Positions 44,439 to 53,437 of a stretch of 64,000 bases of DNA are shown here, one piece after another. Source of the DNA: CAWBBA01 sp963729795 (GTDB taxonomy: Bacteria; Desulfobacterota; Desulfomonilia; Desulfomonilales; Desulfomonilaceae). Made by a program: the position numbers and the translations under genes. The notes beneath the pieces were generated by a model that did not search any database, was not told where the DNA came from, and saw only the letters and a program-made list of their open reading frames with translations. Each line of letters opens with the position of its first letter. Within the stretch, counting starts at the first letter, position 1. Location of the stretch: NCBI GenBank assembly GCA_963729795.1, contig CAVSPC010000052.1, positions 27,772-91,771 on the forward strand, read 5' to 3'.

Positions 44439-45875
44439 TCACCCGAATAGACGATTAAAGAAACGAACTGCTCGCATCTGCCAGTACGCCACGTTGACGG
44501 AAAAGAGGTTTCTCAGGTCAAAGTTCACGTTCTTGATTCCGCCGACAGAGGACAGGTAGTTCACGTGAGCGGCAACCGATACGGGGCATCCTTTTGCATG
44601 AATGTAACTTGATGAACGATTCCTGAAACAATGAATGAGGGAGCCGAAAATCTTCAGAATCATGTCATTGGATTTGGTGTTTCTGGCATCCACATCCGAT
44701 GTAGTCTTGTAGCAGCCTTCGATCTTGATCTGGTCGCCGTTTATACTCCCTCTCCATTTGGTGCAATCTCCGGCGAAAATGACTTTTTCATCCGGGTCGA
44801 GGTTTAACTCCCCCCCCACGTTTCCTACAACGTACCTTACCTTTTTCATTCTGCTGTGCACATCGGGATAATACTTCTGAAATATGTGCATAGATTCCTG
44901 AAGCGCACCAGGGCAACCTCCCCAACAGTAGTCTTTGGAATGGTCTTCTGGAAAAGTCCCCACCGTGCAGGTAAGATTGCTGTCGGCAAAATATTTATCA
45001 ATATGTTCCATACACAGTTCGAAGTTCCTAGTTCTGTCACGAACCTCATCCAGCGGGAAATCCCCACTCACTTCGATCTCATCGAGGCTCATCGGGCCGT
45101 ATCCCCTTTCTGCGGCGAGTCTGAGGTGAATTACATCCCGGGGGTCTACATGAACCATGTGGGAGCCGACCGTGTCTACCGCGCATGAGTTCAGCCCCAT
45201 GACTATCGCGCCCATTGAAAAGGGTGTGGGGGTCAGCATCATCTTCTGTCCCGCGATAATGGCATCAACAGCTATGAAATTCGGCTGAATGACTTCTTGA
45301 AGATCGGCGATCTTGTGTTCGAGGAAACTGTTGTGATCGACCAACCGGTGTCGGTCATCCTGCAGGCCGATGAAGTTCTTGAGGCTCAGCGTCAGTCTGG
45401 TCCACGGATGGGCCTTGAATTTTGGCAAATTGATGAGGAAGTCGGACTCGATGATAGGCTTAGGGACGAATATCAGATCTCGTAGACGTTTTGCATGGGA
45501 CAATTTTACCGGAATTTGTCTCGCTTCATCGAAATAGTAGGTTTTGACTCCGTGTTTTTTGAGGATCTTAGTATATCCTGCTTTGCTGAAACAGAAGCGT
45601 GTAGGAATCGTGATGCCGGATCTCTCCCCGACGGAGAGCTCTGTTATGGCCGTCCCTTTCTCTTTACAGGCCGCGATTGTCCCCTCGATGAATTCTTTGC
45701 GCGTAAAAGCATGCGGAAACAACTCGGGGTCGGCTATGACGCAATTCGGCTTGAGCAGGACCTTTCCGCGAGGTTTTGCGCCTAGTTCCTCCATACCTTC
45801 TTTGATTATGCCCGCGATCTTTGCGGAATCATAATCGTCACACTTCATGATCAGGACTCTGTGTTTCACGGCCAT
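44439..45875 (-). CDS. DUF362 domain protein
   Basis: A 478-residue protein with a DUF362 core. Typical stretches are GKVLLKPNCVIADP near residue 37, LINLPKFKAHPWTRLTLSLKNFIGL, and the long segment NFIAVDAIIAGQKMMLTPTPFSMGAIVMGLNSCAVDTVGSHMV, split here only for description. The usual ferredoxin motif of longer DUF362 proteins is absent, but cysteines occur in the C-terminal third (DYCWGGCPGALQ, FAGDCTKW). Function of the family is not established; it is common in anaerobes. The gene is transcribed alone, upstream of the thioredoxin-like gene with a gap near 200 bases. Confidence 0.85.
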   Translation of the reverse strand: MAVKHRVLIMKCDDYDSAKIAGIIKEGMEELGAKPRGKVLLKPNCVIADPELFPHAFTRKEFIEGTIAACKEKGTAITELSVGERSGITIPTRFCFSKAGYTKILKKHGVKTYYFDEARQIPVKLSHAKRLRDLIFVPKPIIESDFLINLPKFKAHPWTRLTLSLKNFIGLQDDRHRLVDHNSFLEHKIADLQEVIQPNFIAVDAIIAGQKMMLTPTPFSMGAIVMGLNSCAVDTVGSHMVHVDPRDVIHLRLAAERGYGPMSLDEIEVSGDFPLDEVRDRTRNFELCMEHIDKYFADSNLTCTVGTFPEDHSKDYCWGGCPGALQESMHIFQKYYPDVHSRMKKVRYVVGNVGGELNLDPDEKVIFAGDCTKWRGSINGDQIKIEGCYKTTSDVDARNTKSNDMILKIFGSLIHCFRNRSSSYIHAKGCPVSVAAHVNYLSSVGGIKNVNFDLRNLFSVNVAYWQMRAVRFFNRLFG

Positions 45876-46169
45876 AGCATGTACCTCTCCATAGGTCTAT
45901 GTTTTGCGACTTTTGCGGAAGGCGTCGAGAAAATGCAGCTCGTTTTCTACCGCTGTTATAGACATTCTCAACGGTCTGGAGAAAACGCTGGCGCGTCTCA
46001 TGGAGTGAAAGTACCCTTAGGGCAAAGCGCAGCTAGGCACTTTTATTAAGTGTTGCGTATATCGACCGGGAAGTCAATGTCTACCTGTTGTCTAACGTTA
46101 AGGAACTTACGAGCCGTGTTTGCAAAAAGGTCCCAGGTTGATGTAAGAGATACAATAGAGTGGGGCGCT

Positions 46170-46775
46170 ATGTCTACCATCAAAGTCGATCTCAAATCCT
46201 TTAGAAATAATTCTGGAGCCCGTACTGCGGGATATGGCTTCTCCTCGGACCTTCCGCCATTTTCCTTGGAGGGGGAAATTCGCTTGAACGGCTGGCGGTT
46301 GGGTGTCTCTTCAGCGGGCACAGCGCTGGCGGTTCTTTTAGCTCTTCGGCTTTTCTTGCCTCTTCCTGTCAGACCCTTGCCTTCATTAACTTTATTTATG
46401 TTGACGTCCGTAGGAACAGCGGTTTTTTATTTCGGTGTCCGTCTGGTTACGTATTGGGTTGTCTGGCACAGAATTTCCGGAAACTATCCGCAAAAAGGTG
46501 GAAGGTATCTCGGCGCGAATGGTGAATTGCCCAGGAATGCGTTTCTCCCAGTTTTTGTGGTCCCCATCGCGTCATTTTTGTCTCTGTGCTTAATCTTGAT
46601 CGACGGCAGCGGGCCGCTGGGTCCGGGGTGGTGGGTGGCGATTGCCGTTGTGGCAGGCCTGGCATTCCGCGACCTAAAAGCGATCCGGCACGCTCTATTT
46701 CTCGATCCGACGCTATGGCTCAAGGAGACGCCCCGAGGTCTCAACGTTCTTAAGCTGACCGTGGACCACACCTAG
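46170..46775 (+). CDS. Hypothetical four-helix membrane protein
   Basis: Not firmly recognised. Starting at the ATG at 46170 after GTGGGG, the product is about 201 residues with roughly four hydrophobic segments (TALAVLLALRLFLPLPV, LTLFMLTSVGTAVFYFGV, FLPVFVVPIASFLSLCLILI, GWWVAIAVVAGLAF). The C-terminal LFLDPTLWLKETPRGLNVLK resembles DUF3267-like proteins, but no zinc-binding HExxH-type motif is present. The frame is open further upstream to 46050 without a ribosome site. Its last 63 bases overlap the end of the convergent helix-hairpin-helix gene. Confidence 0.6.
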   Translation: MSTIKVDLKSFRNNSGARTAGYGFSSDLPPFSLEGEIRLNGWRLGVSSAGTALAVLLALRLFLPLPVRPLPSLTLFMLTSVGTAVFYFGVRLVTYWVVWHRISGNYPQKGGRYLGANGELPRNAFLPVFVVPIASFLSLCLILIDGSGPLGPGWWVAIAVVAGLAFRDLKAIRHALFLDPTLWLKETPRGLNVLKLTVDHT

Positions 46776-47339
46776 GGCGCGGACTTCAATGTACGGGCCC
46801 CAGCCGGCCAGTTTCTTCTTGCCTATCCCTTGAATTCTCGCCAATTCTTCTATACTGGAGAATCTGCCCACCGTTTGTCTCCGGCTGATAATCTTCTCCG
46901 CGAATCGAGGCCCTATCCCCGGAACTGCCATAAGGTCTTCGAGGTCAGCCGAATTCACGTCGATCCGTTTTCCGGCTGAGATGAGGTGTATGCCTCTAAT
47001 CTTTTCTATTGAAGCCACTCTAAGATCATCGCTCAGTCTAATGGCTCTATTACATGGAATTTTCTCGTGGGAAGATCCCCATTTCTCTGGCTCAGGCACT
47101 CCGATCTCTTGAAGTATGCGAGAAATGTCCGCTGATTCCTCCAGAAAAAGAGTACCTAGGCATTTCCCGTCTTGAAACGCCTGATACATGCAATTACCGC
47201 GACCGACTTCTCGACTTAGCTTACAAGTTACCGAACCATCCCACGATGCAATGAACTCGAAGAAAACAGCCGTCAATCCCAATATTATGAGTCCATAGAG
47301 TGGGGTAGAGCTGTGGCGGTTTGCATTTAGGGCGGACAC
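46713..47339 (-). CDS. ComEA-like helix-hairpin-helix protein
   Basis: A 208-residue protein with one N-terminal membrane span (LYGLIILGLTAVFFEFIAS). A middle domain with paired cysteines comes next. A C-terminal helix-hairpin-helix module follows: RIDVNSADLEDLMAVPGIGPRFAEKI and SSIEELARIQGIGKKKL, the ComEA/PilT-type DNA-binding pattern. The architecture suggests a membrane-anchored DNA-binding protein facing the periplasm, as in natural competence, but no other competence genes are near. It ends inside the convergent gene at 46170-46775. The cimA gene lies directly upstream with three bases between. Confidence 0.82.
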   Translation of the reverse strand: MSALNANRHSSTPLYGLIILGLTAVFFEFIASWDGSVTCKLSREVGRGNCMYQAFQDGKCLGTLFLEESADISRILQEIGVPEPEKWGSSHEKIPCNRAIRLSDDLRVASIEKIRGIHLISAGKRIDVNSADLEDLMAVPGIGPRFAEKIISRRQTVGRFSSIEELARIQGIGKKKLAGWGPYIEVRALGVVHGQLKNVETSGRLLEP

Positions 47340-47342
47340 GTT

Positions 47343-48914
47343 CTATTGAACCAGGTCCTTCTGAAGTTTGTAGTCGATACTATCCACAAGTGCGTCCCAG
47401 GACGCCTGTATGATGTTCTGATTGAATCCGGCGGTCCACCAGACCTCTTCTCCATCGGTAGATTCTATTAAGACTCTTACCGTTGCCCCCGTACCGGAAG
47501 TCCCTTCGAGCACACGCACCTTGAAATCCGTCAGTCTTACCTGCGTCACATTGGGATAGAAAGCTTGCAAGGCCTTTCGCAATGCCTCATCCAGTGCATT
47601 CACGGGGCCATTCCCTTCCGCAGCGGAGAATTCCATTTTGTCTCCCACCACGATTCGCACGATGGCATCCGAGTACGTCTTGGTATCGCCCTCTCTCTTC
47701 ACGTTGCTTACCTGAAACCCGTGCAGGCTGAAAAATTTCTTGTGAAGGCCCAACGTCCTCTTCATGAGAAGTTCGAATGAACCGTCGGCCACTTCGTATT
47801 GCGCCCCGCGTGCCTCGAGATCTTTAATCGTTCGCAAGATCTCAGATACCTTCGGATCTTCCGGAGAAAGGTGGATGCCATACTGCCCCGCCTTATGAAC
47901 GAGCGCGGCCCGGCCTGCCTGTTCCGACATGGGGAATATCCGAGCATTGCCCACCATCGTGGGATCAATATGTTCGTACGCCTTCTTGTTTTTCACGACC
48001 GCGCTTGTATGCAAACCGCCTTTGTGCGCGAACGCCGACGCTCCCACATACGGCTGTGATTTTACCGGGGTTCGGTTCGCCATTTCGTCCACAAATTCGG
48101 ACACGCGTTTGAGCAATCGCAAACGCTCAGGTTGGGCGTCTATTAGGCTCATCTTGAGAGCCAAAGCCGGAATGATAGAGATCAGATTTGCATTGCCGCA
48201 TCGTTCGCCGATTCCATTGATGGTTCCCTGGACATGGACCGCGCCGGCTTCTACCGCCATCAAGCTATTGGAAACTGCCGTATCTGAATCGTTATGCGCA
48301 TGAATACCTATAGGCTTTGAAACTCTCTCCCCGACATGTTTGACGATAGCAGCGATTTCTGAAGGGAGAGTGCCTCCGTTGGTATCGCACAACACGAGTA
48401 GATCCGCTCCGCCGGCTTCGGCTGCTCGCAGAGTTTGCAGCGCATACTCGGCATTGTTCTTGAATCCGTCAAAGAAGTGTTCCGCATCGAAGATGACTCT
48501 GGCAAAGTGAGGCCGAAGAAATGCGATCGAATCCGTTATCATCTCGATATTTCTTTTGAGAGGGATGGCGAGGATTTCCCTCGCATGCAAGTCCCAACTT
48601 TTTCCGACTATCGTCACGACTTGCGTGCCGGTTTCGACCAAGGCGCTGATCTGGGGATCTTTCTCAGGCGAGATTTCGGACCGGCACGTGCTGCCAAAGG
48701 CTACCACTTGAGCATTTCTAAAAGAAACTTCTTTAGCCAAGCGGAAGAAGTTGCGATCCTTGGGATTTGAACCTGGATAACCCCCCTCGATGAAATCGAT
48801 GCCGATTTCATCCAATTTACGTGCGATTCTCAGCTTGTCTTCAAGTGAAAAAGTAATCCCCCAGGTTTGGGCGCCGTCCCTGAGGGTAGTGTCGTAAAGC
48901 TCGATCATGTTCAA
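47343..48914 (-). CDS. cimA: Citramalate synthase
   Basis: CimA condenses pyruvate with acetyl-CoA to (R)-citramalate, the first step of threonine-independent isoleucine synthesis. The 523-residue length and the opening IELYDTTLRDGAQTWGITFS fit the long CimA (TIGR00977) class rather than LeuA. HxH metal site sequence PIGIHAHNDSDTAVSNSLMAVEAGA and the HGGLHTSAV-like AFAHKGGLHTSAV are present. The C-terminal regulatory (LeuA-dimer) domain includes DFKVRVLEGTSGTGATVRVLIES. A TTG at 48914 with GGAG seven bases upstream is favoured; an ATG at 48908 is possible. It follows the aspartokinase gene, forming an amino-acid-synthesis pair. Confidence 0.93.
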   Translation of the reverse strand: MNMIELYDTTLRDGAQTWGITFSLEDKLRIARKLDEIGIDFIEGGYPGSNPKDRNFFRLAKEVSFRNAQVVAFGSTCRSEISPEKDPQISALVETGTQVVTIVGKSWDLHAREILAIPLKRNIEMITDSIAFLRPHFARVIFDAEHFFDGFKNNAEYALQTLRAAEAGGADLLVLCDTNGGTLPSEIAAIVKHVGERVSKPIGIHAHNDSDTAVSNSLMAVEAGAVHVQGTINGIGERCGNANLISIIPALALKMSLIDAQPERLRLLKRVSEFVDEMANRTPVKSQPYVGASAFAHKGGLHTSAVVKNKKAYEHIDPTMVGNARIFPMSEQAGRAALVHKAGQYGIHLSPEDPKVSEILRTIKDLEARGAQYEVADGSFELLMKRTLGLHKKFFSLHGFQVSNVKREGDTKTYSDAIVRIVVGDKMEFSAAEGNGPVNALDEALRKALQAFYPNVTQVRLTDFKVRVLEGTSGTGATVRVLIESTDGEEVWWTAGFNQNIIQASWDALVDSIDYKLQKDLVQ

Positions 48915-48986
48915 ATACTTGCTCCTGCAGGCCGGAATTCGTTCGAGTGTTCACGCCTCCGTGCCAGCACCTTCTCAACCCGACGA

Positions 48987-50207
48987 TTACACGGCCTTTT
49001 CCAATTCAAAAACATCATGGAGAGTTCTGACTGCGAGTTCGGCATACTTTTTCTGAATCACGCAGGAAATCTTTATCTCGGACGTCGAGATCATCTCTAT
49101 ATTTATACCTTCTTTAGCAAGAGCTGAAAACATCGTCGAAGCCACACCGGAATATGAACGCATTCCAAGACCGATGATGGAGACTTTTGCAATGTCCCCG
49201 GTTCCGGTCACATCCTTGGCTCCGAGGGCTTCCTTAATTCCACGGCAAATTTCCAAACTTTTAGCCAGGTCTGCTTCCAGCACGGTGAAGGAGATGTCGG
49301 TAATCCCTTCGGCACTGGCATTTTGAATGATCATGTCCACAACAACGTGTGCGTCTGCGAGCTCCGAGAATATTATGGAAGCCACACCGGGTTTGTCCTG
49401 GACTCCAGATATCGTTATCTTCGCTTCTTTCATATTACAAGTAACGGCTCTGACGGACTCTCTTTCCATTTCAGAATTCTCCTCCGTGACCAAGGTGCCT
49501 TCTCGGTCGTTGAAACTGGAGCGGACAACCAGGGGAACTCGGTGGCGCATGGCAAATTCGACCGCTCGTATATAGAGCACTTTGGCTCCCAGAGAGGCCA
49601 TCTCGAGCATTTCCTCATAGGCTACCACCTTGAGCTTGCGGGCGTTACTGGCGATTCGTGGGTCTGTTGTGTAAACGCCGTCCACATCGGTAAATATCTC
49701 GCACAAATCGGCATTCAATGCCGCGGCCACTGCCACCGCCGAAGTGTCAGATCCGCCTCGTCCGAGAGTGGTGATGTTGCCTGATTTATCGACCCCCTGG
49801 AAGCCTGCTACTATCACGATTTTTCCTGCGGCCAGATCGGCCATAACAGATTCCTTGTTTACCGCGGCAATCCGGGCAGCGCCGTAAGCATTATCTGTGC
49901 GGAGTGGAATCTGCCAGCCGCAGTACGATCGTGCCTTATAACCCATAGAGTCAAGGGTAATTGCCAATAAAGCTATCGTAACCTGTTCGCCGGTAGAAAT
50001 TAGAACGTCAAGTTCGCGTTCATTCGGCGTACCGATTATTTTGTTGGCGAGGCCTATAAGTCTGTCGGTCTCTCCCGCCATCGCCGAAACGACCACCACA
50101 ATATCGTCACCTAATTCTTTCCGCGTGGCCACTCTCCGCGCCACGTTGGCAATCCTCTCCACATCGCCTACCGACGTTCCGCCGTATTTTTGCACGATCA
50201 GGGGCAT
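48987..50207 (-). CDS. lysC: Aspartokinase
   Basis: Phosphorylates aspartate at the head of the lysine, threonine and methionine pathways. The 406-residue product starts at the ATG at 50207 (MPLIVQKYGGTSVGD), with GGAG upstream. A frame reaching 50264 lacks support. KYGGTSVG and GRGGSDTSAVAVAAALNADLCEIFTDVDGVYTTDPR are the kinase signatures. The C-terminal third holds two ACT domains (KITISGVQDKPGVASIIFSEL and KVSIIGLGMRSYSGVASTMFSAL), the usual site of feedback inhibition by lysine and/or threonine. It lies upstream of cimA on the same strand. Confidence 0.95.
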   Translation of the reverse strand: MPLIVQKYGGTSVGDVERIANVARRVATRKELGDDIVVVVSAMAGETDRLIGLANKIIGTPNERELDVLISTGEQVTIALLAITLDSMGYKARSYCGWQIPLRTDNAYGAARIAAVNKESVMADLAAGKIVIVAGFQGVDKSGNITTLGRGGSDTSAVAVAAALNADLCEIFTDVDGVYTTDPRIASNARKLKVVAYEEMLEMASLGAKVLYIRAVEFAMRHRVPLVVRSSFNDREGTLVTEENSEMERESVRAVTCNMKEAKITISGVQDKPGVASIIFSELADAHVVVDMIIQNASAEGITDISFTVLEADLAKSLEICRGIKEALGAKDVTGTGDIAKVSIIGLGMRSYSGVASTMFSALAKEGINIEMISTSEIKISCVIQKKYAELAVRTLHDVFELEKAV

Positions 50208-50291
50208 CAAATTTTCTCCGAAGACAGCTATTTGAAAAGTTCCCCAACGGGAACACTCGACCACTTTGGCCGACGCTCACGAGAGCAGCTT

Positions 50292-50384
50292 CCTAGGAGC
50301 CTATCGCTCGACCTCACTCGCCGGCACCATCGTGCTACGCGGAGGTTGCATCCATTGTTCCATTACCTCACCTCGGCTCCTAGG
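50292..50384. repeat. Inverted repeat CCTAGGAGCC/GGCTCCTAGG
   Basis: Ten-base arms at 50292-50301 and 50375-50384 are exact reverse complements, enclosing about 70 bases with ATCGTGCTACG inside. Shortly after, TATCGTGCCACGAATTCGAG (about 50441-50465) resembles the right end of the MITE-like elements at 14.4 and 59.0 kb. It may be a degraded relative. The gap 50208-50502 otherwise shows nothing I can support. Confidence 0.45.
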
Positions 50385-50502
50385 AGTCTGGCATACTGGT
50401 TCTTTTTGCTATGGCAGCTCATGAGAGATTCCGATACGATATTCGCTATCGTGCCACGAATTCGAGAAAGTCCCGCGGGACGCGGGATTACGCAACAGCC
50501 TC

Positions 50503-50985
50503 CTAATGTTGAACACGGCTAAGAATACCCGCAATTCTGTCCTCCCATGCTCCTTCTTTGGACCATTGGAGCACGATCCTGCGGGAATCGTCCAGGTTTC
50601 CGAATTCAATAGAGATTGTCAAGGAATTCTCCTCGAATCCTCTCATTTTCTCAGCCCATTCTATGATGACAGCGCCACCTTCTTCGAGATAGTCTTCCAG
50701 CCCAATGCCGTCGATTTGATCGGGTTCAATCCTGTAAAGATCGGCATGGTACAGAGGAAATTCCCCTTCGAAGCGGTTGATCAACGTGAAAGTGGGGCTT
50801 ACCACCTCGTCTTGAGATACTCCCGTAGCTGCGGATATTATTCCCTTGGCAAGTCTTGTCTTGCCGGATCCCAGCTTCCCGAACATCAGGATCGCGTCCA
50901 ATGGCTTTAGAATTGAGCCTATGGCCTCACCCATTCGAATTGTTTCTTGCTCGGAAGCGGCATGAATCTCCAGGGTGTTAAGCAT
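50503..50985 (-). CDS. tsaE: tRNA threonylcarbamoyladenosine biosynthesis ATPase TsaE
   Basis: TsaE is the ATPase that assists TsaB-TsaD in making t6A37 of tRNA. Walker A is GKLGSGKTRLAKG, followed by VVSPTFTLINRFEG and YHADLYRIE, and AVIIEWAEKM, all family signatures. A 160-residue product from the ATG at 50985 (MLNTLEIHAAS) has the normal length, although no clear ribosome site precedes it. The frame is open upstream to 51075 with unconserved sequence. TsaB, TsaC and TsaD genes are not in the window. The 324-base gap that follows (50986-51309) shows nothing else. Confidence 0.92.
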   Translation of the reverse strand: MLNTLEIHAASEQETIRMGEAIGSILKPLDAILMFGKLGSGKTRLAKGIISAATGVSQDEVVSPTFTLINRFEGEFPLYHADLYRIEPDQIDGIGLEDYLEEGGAVIIEWAEKMRGFEENSLTISIEFGNLDDSRRIVLQWSKEGAWEDRIAGILSRVQH

Positions 50986-51309
50986 GGTGCGAATCCACTG
51001 GACCAGTCCGACGATTCGAGTGATGAAAGCGGCCTCAAGCTGCCGATAGATGGGCCATTCCGCCTGCATCGGCAACCCCTATAAATATCCCCCATCTGCA
51101 CTTTCTGCAAGGTATTCGACGCGATTTGGTAGATTTTCGTCTCGAGGTCGTTATTTCAGCCGAACCAAATATGACGTGTTCAGCCTTTCTTGACGGAATT
51201 CCTTGTGTCTTCCCACACTTCGTGCTAGACTTCACTTCGGAATTTGCGATGCGCTGTGATTGCTCTGCTTTAAAGTCAGAGGCGTCAGTGACAATTTAAT
51301 ATTGGAGCG

Positions 51310-52011
51310 ATGGATTTTATAAGATCTTTTTTGACAGAGGCGCCGAGTCACCGTAATAAGACGGGCCGTCCATTTGTCACTCTAAGTTACGCTCAAAGCC
51401 TCGATGGTTGCATATCCGCACGTGCCGGAGAAGCGCTGCGTTTGAGCGGCCGTCAGTCTCTTACGCTCACTCATCAACTCAGGGCCGGCCATGATGCCAT
51501 ATTAGTAGGCATAGGCACTGTCTTGTCCGATGATCCCCGTCTTAATGTCAGGCTTGTCAACGGCAAAAGTCCTAAGCCAATCGTTGTGGACAGCCGCCTA
51601 AGGCTCCCCTTGGATTGCAAACTTCTCAATCAGAATTCCCACTTCCCTTGGATCGTGGCTCGGGAAGAGGCGGACAGTGCGCGTCGTGAAGCCATCGAAG
51701 CGTCGGGCGCTAAGGTTATTGTAGTCCCGTCCAATTCCAGAGGGCAGGTTAATCTTACGGAGATGCTCCGCGAACTCGGCAAACGCGGGATCAACAGCCT
51801 CATGGTGGAAGGCGGGTCGCGCATCATAACGAATTTCCTCTTAGATCAACTGGTCGATTACCTCGTCTTGACCGTGGCTCCGGTGCTCGTGGGTGGTTTA
51901 CGTGCGGTTAGCGATCTCGGCCAGTCCGACCCTGCTCGTTTCCCCCGTTTACGCAATGCGGGTCATCAGTGGCTCGGGGAAGATCTTATACTCTGGGGCG
52001 CCCTGGCCTGA
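51310..52011 (+). CDS. RibD C-terminal-type NADPH reductase
   Basis: A 233-residue reductase of the RibD_C/DHFR-like fold, without the RibD deaminase domain. The opening RPFVTLSYAQSLDGCISARAG, then GHDAILVGIGTVLSDDPRLNVR, the LGKRGINSLMVEGGSRIITNFL helix and YLVLTVAPVLVGG are the family pattern. Members reduce ribosylamino-pyrimidines in riboflavin synthesis, but some reduce pterins, for example dihydromethanopterin reductase DmrA of Methylobacterium. It begins a tight cluster with a PTPS-like enzyme, which favours a pterin substrate here. GGAG lies six bases before the ATG. The next gene starts two bases after its stop. Confidence 0.87.
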   Translation: MDFIRSFLTEAPSHRNKTGRPFVTLSYAQSLDGCISARAGEALRLSGRQSLTLTHQLRAGHDAILVGIGTVLSDDPRLNVRLVNGKSPKPIVVDSRLRLPLDCKLLNQNSHFPWIVAREEADSARREAIEASGAKVIVVPSNSRGQVNLTEMLRELGKRGINSLMVEGGSRIITNFLLDQLVDYLVLTVAPVLVGGLRAVSDLGQSDPARFPRLRNAGHQWLGEDLILWGALA

Positions 52012-52013
52012 GC

Positions 52014-53051
52014 ATGAAGCGGCTGTCTCTAGAATTTACACAGCCCTATCAGGTGACTGTCATTGAGGAGTCGCTACCGAAACCGGCTCCGCGCCAAGTA
52101 CTGGTCCGCACTATTTGCACCGGAGTCAGTGCCGGCACCGAAATGCTCGTCTACAGGGGACAATGGCCTGAAAGCCTCCTCCTCGACGAAACCATCCCCG
52201 CTTTGGCTCGTCCATTCTCGTATCCGTTGAAGTACGGATATTGCGCCGTAGGACGCATAATCGAAATCGGGTCTGAACTTGACCGCGATTGGTTGAACAA
52301 AAAAGTATTTTCCTTTAATCCCCATGAAAGCCATTTCTTGGCTTCACCGAATGAGTTGATCCTTTTGCCCGATTCCTTGACTGCAGAGGAAGCGGTTTTT
52401 TTGCCCAACACGGAAACCGCGATAAGTTTTGTCATGGACGGGCGGCCGCTTATTGGGGAACAGGTGGCGGTTTTTGGTCAAGGTGTGGTAGGCTTATTGA
52501 CTACAGCATCATTGGCTCGATTCCCTCTAGCTCGTTTGGCGACCCTTGACCGCTATCCTTTCAGGCGGCAGCGCTCCGTAGAATTTGGCGCTCAAGAATC
52601 TCTGGACCCCACGCGGCCCGACGTCCTCGAGCAACTGCGGCAGTTGGTTGGGGCAGAGCTTCCTGGGGATGGATTCGATTTGAGTTATGAGCTGTCAGGT
52701 AATCCCTCAGCTCTCCAACAGGCAATTTCAGCCACCGGCTTCAGCGGTCGTATTGTAATCGGCTCATGGTACGGTGGAAAGCGGGCTGATCTGGACCTGG
52801 GAGGAAGGTTCCACAGGGGCCGGATCAAATTGATAAGCAGTCAGGTCAGCCACGTGGCACCCGAACTTACGGGTCTTTGGACCAAATCGCGCCGCCTTGA
52901 ATTTGCCTTGCACATGCTTGAGCAGTTGAGACCTGCAAGCCTGATTACTCATCGTTTCTCTATCCGGCGGGCCGCGGAAGCATATAATTTGCTTGATCGC
53001 GTTCCGGAAGAAGCGATACAACTTATCTTTACTTATGAGGATGTCGCATGA
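52014..53051 (+). CDS. MDR-family dehydrogenase lacking zinc motif
   Basis: A 345-residue medium-chain dehydrogenase/reductase. The N-terminal GroES-like domain contains VRTICTGVSAGTEMLVYRGQ, similar to the BchC-type subgroup. The Rossmann domain has VAVFGQGVVGLLTTASLARF near residue 155, with the aspartate in TLDRYPFRRQ. The catalytic-zinc GHE motif is absent (YPLKYGYCAVGRI instead), so zinc-independent chemistry is likely. It starts two bases after the RibD-type gene and overlaps the PTPS-like gene by four. The substrate is presumably an intermediate of the same unknown pathway. Confidence 0.82.
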   Translation: MKRLSLEFTQPYQVTVIEESLPKPAPRQVLVRTICTGVSAGTEMLVYRGQWPESLLLDETIPALARPFSYPLKYGYCAVGRIIEIGSELDRDWLNKKVFSFNPHESHFLASPNELILLPDSLTAEEAVFLPNTETAISFVMDGRPLIGEQVAVFGQGVVGLLTTASLARFPLARLATLDRYPFRRQRSVEFGAQESLDPTRPDVLEQLRQLVGAELPGDGFDLSYELSGNPSALQQAISATGFSGRIVIGSWYGGKRADLDLGGRFHRGRIKLISSQVSHVAPELTGLWTKSRRLEFALHMLEQLRPASLITHRFSIRRAAEAYNLLDRVPEEAIQLIFTYEDVA

Positions 53052-53437
53052 GTTCGCTTTATGTTGTGGCAGTAAAGCGCGATTTTGTCGCTCAGCATTT
53101 TCTTGTCGGCGGCGATTGGGGGTCGGAGAACGAGCTCCACTCTCATCATTACAGTGTGGAACTGCAATTGGAAGGGAGCCGGCTCGATCGACACGGGTAT
53201 CTGGTGGACATAGTGGACATCGAGTCCGGTCTGGACGATCTGGTGTCCCGATACCGTGACAAAACATTGAACAACCTGCCTCAGTTCAAGGATCTCAATC
53301 CCAGTATTGAAAATCTGTCCAGAATTTTTTGCGACCAACTTTCCGAACGCGTCCATGCTTCCAATATTACAGCCGTGACAGTGAAAATTTGGGAAAATGA
53401 GATTGCCTGGGCGGCATTTCGCAGAGAACGTATTTGA
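53048..53437 (+). CDS. 6-pyruvoyltetrahydropterin synthase-like protein with Glu-substituted active site
   Basis: A 129-residue COG0720 enzyme. The zinc ligands appear as DFVAQH and the HSH of ELHSHHYSVEL. QueD-type enzymes have a catalytic cysteine in CxxxHGH; here that position is glutamate, with a second Glu just before LHSH (ENELHSH). Glu-bearing variants are known as PTPS-III, which make 6-hydroxymethyl-dihydropterin and can bypass FolB. I therefore infer a PTPS-III-like or novel pterin activity rather than QueD. The conserved C-terminal Glu is in VKIWENEIAWA. It overlaps neighbours by four bases on each side, making co-translation near certain. Confidence 0.83.
   Translation: MSSLYVVAVKRDFVAQHFLVGGDWGSENELHSHHYSVELQLEGSRLDRHGYLVDIVDIESGLDDLVSRYRDKTLNNLPQFKDLNPSIENLSRIFCDQLSERVHASNITAVTVKIWENEIAWAAFRRERI

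Noticed and set aside
51310..52011. Riboflavin biosynthesis gene ribD
   Set aside because: The deaminase domain is missing and no ribE, ribBA or ribH is nearby; the neighbours point to a pterin-like pathway instead.
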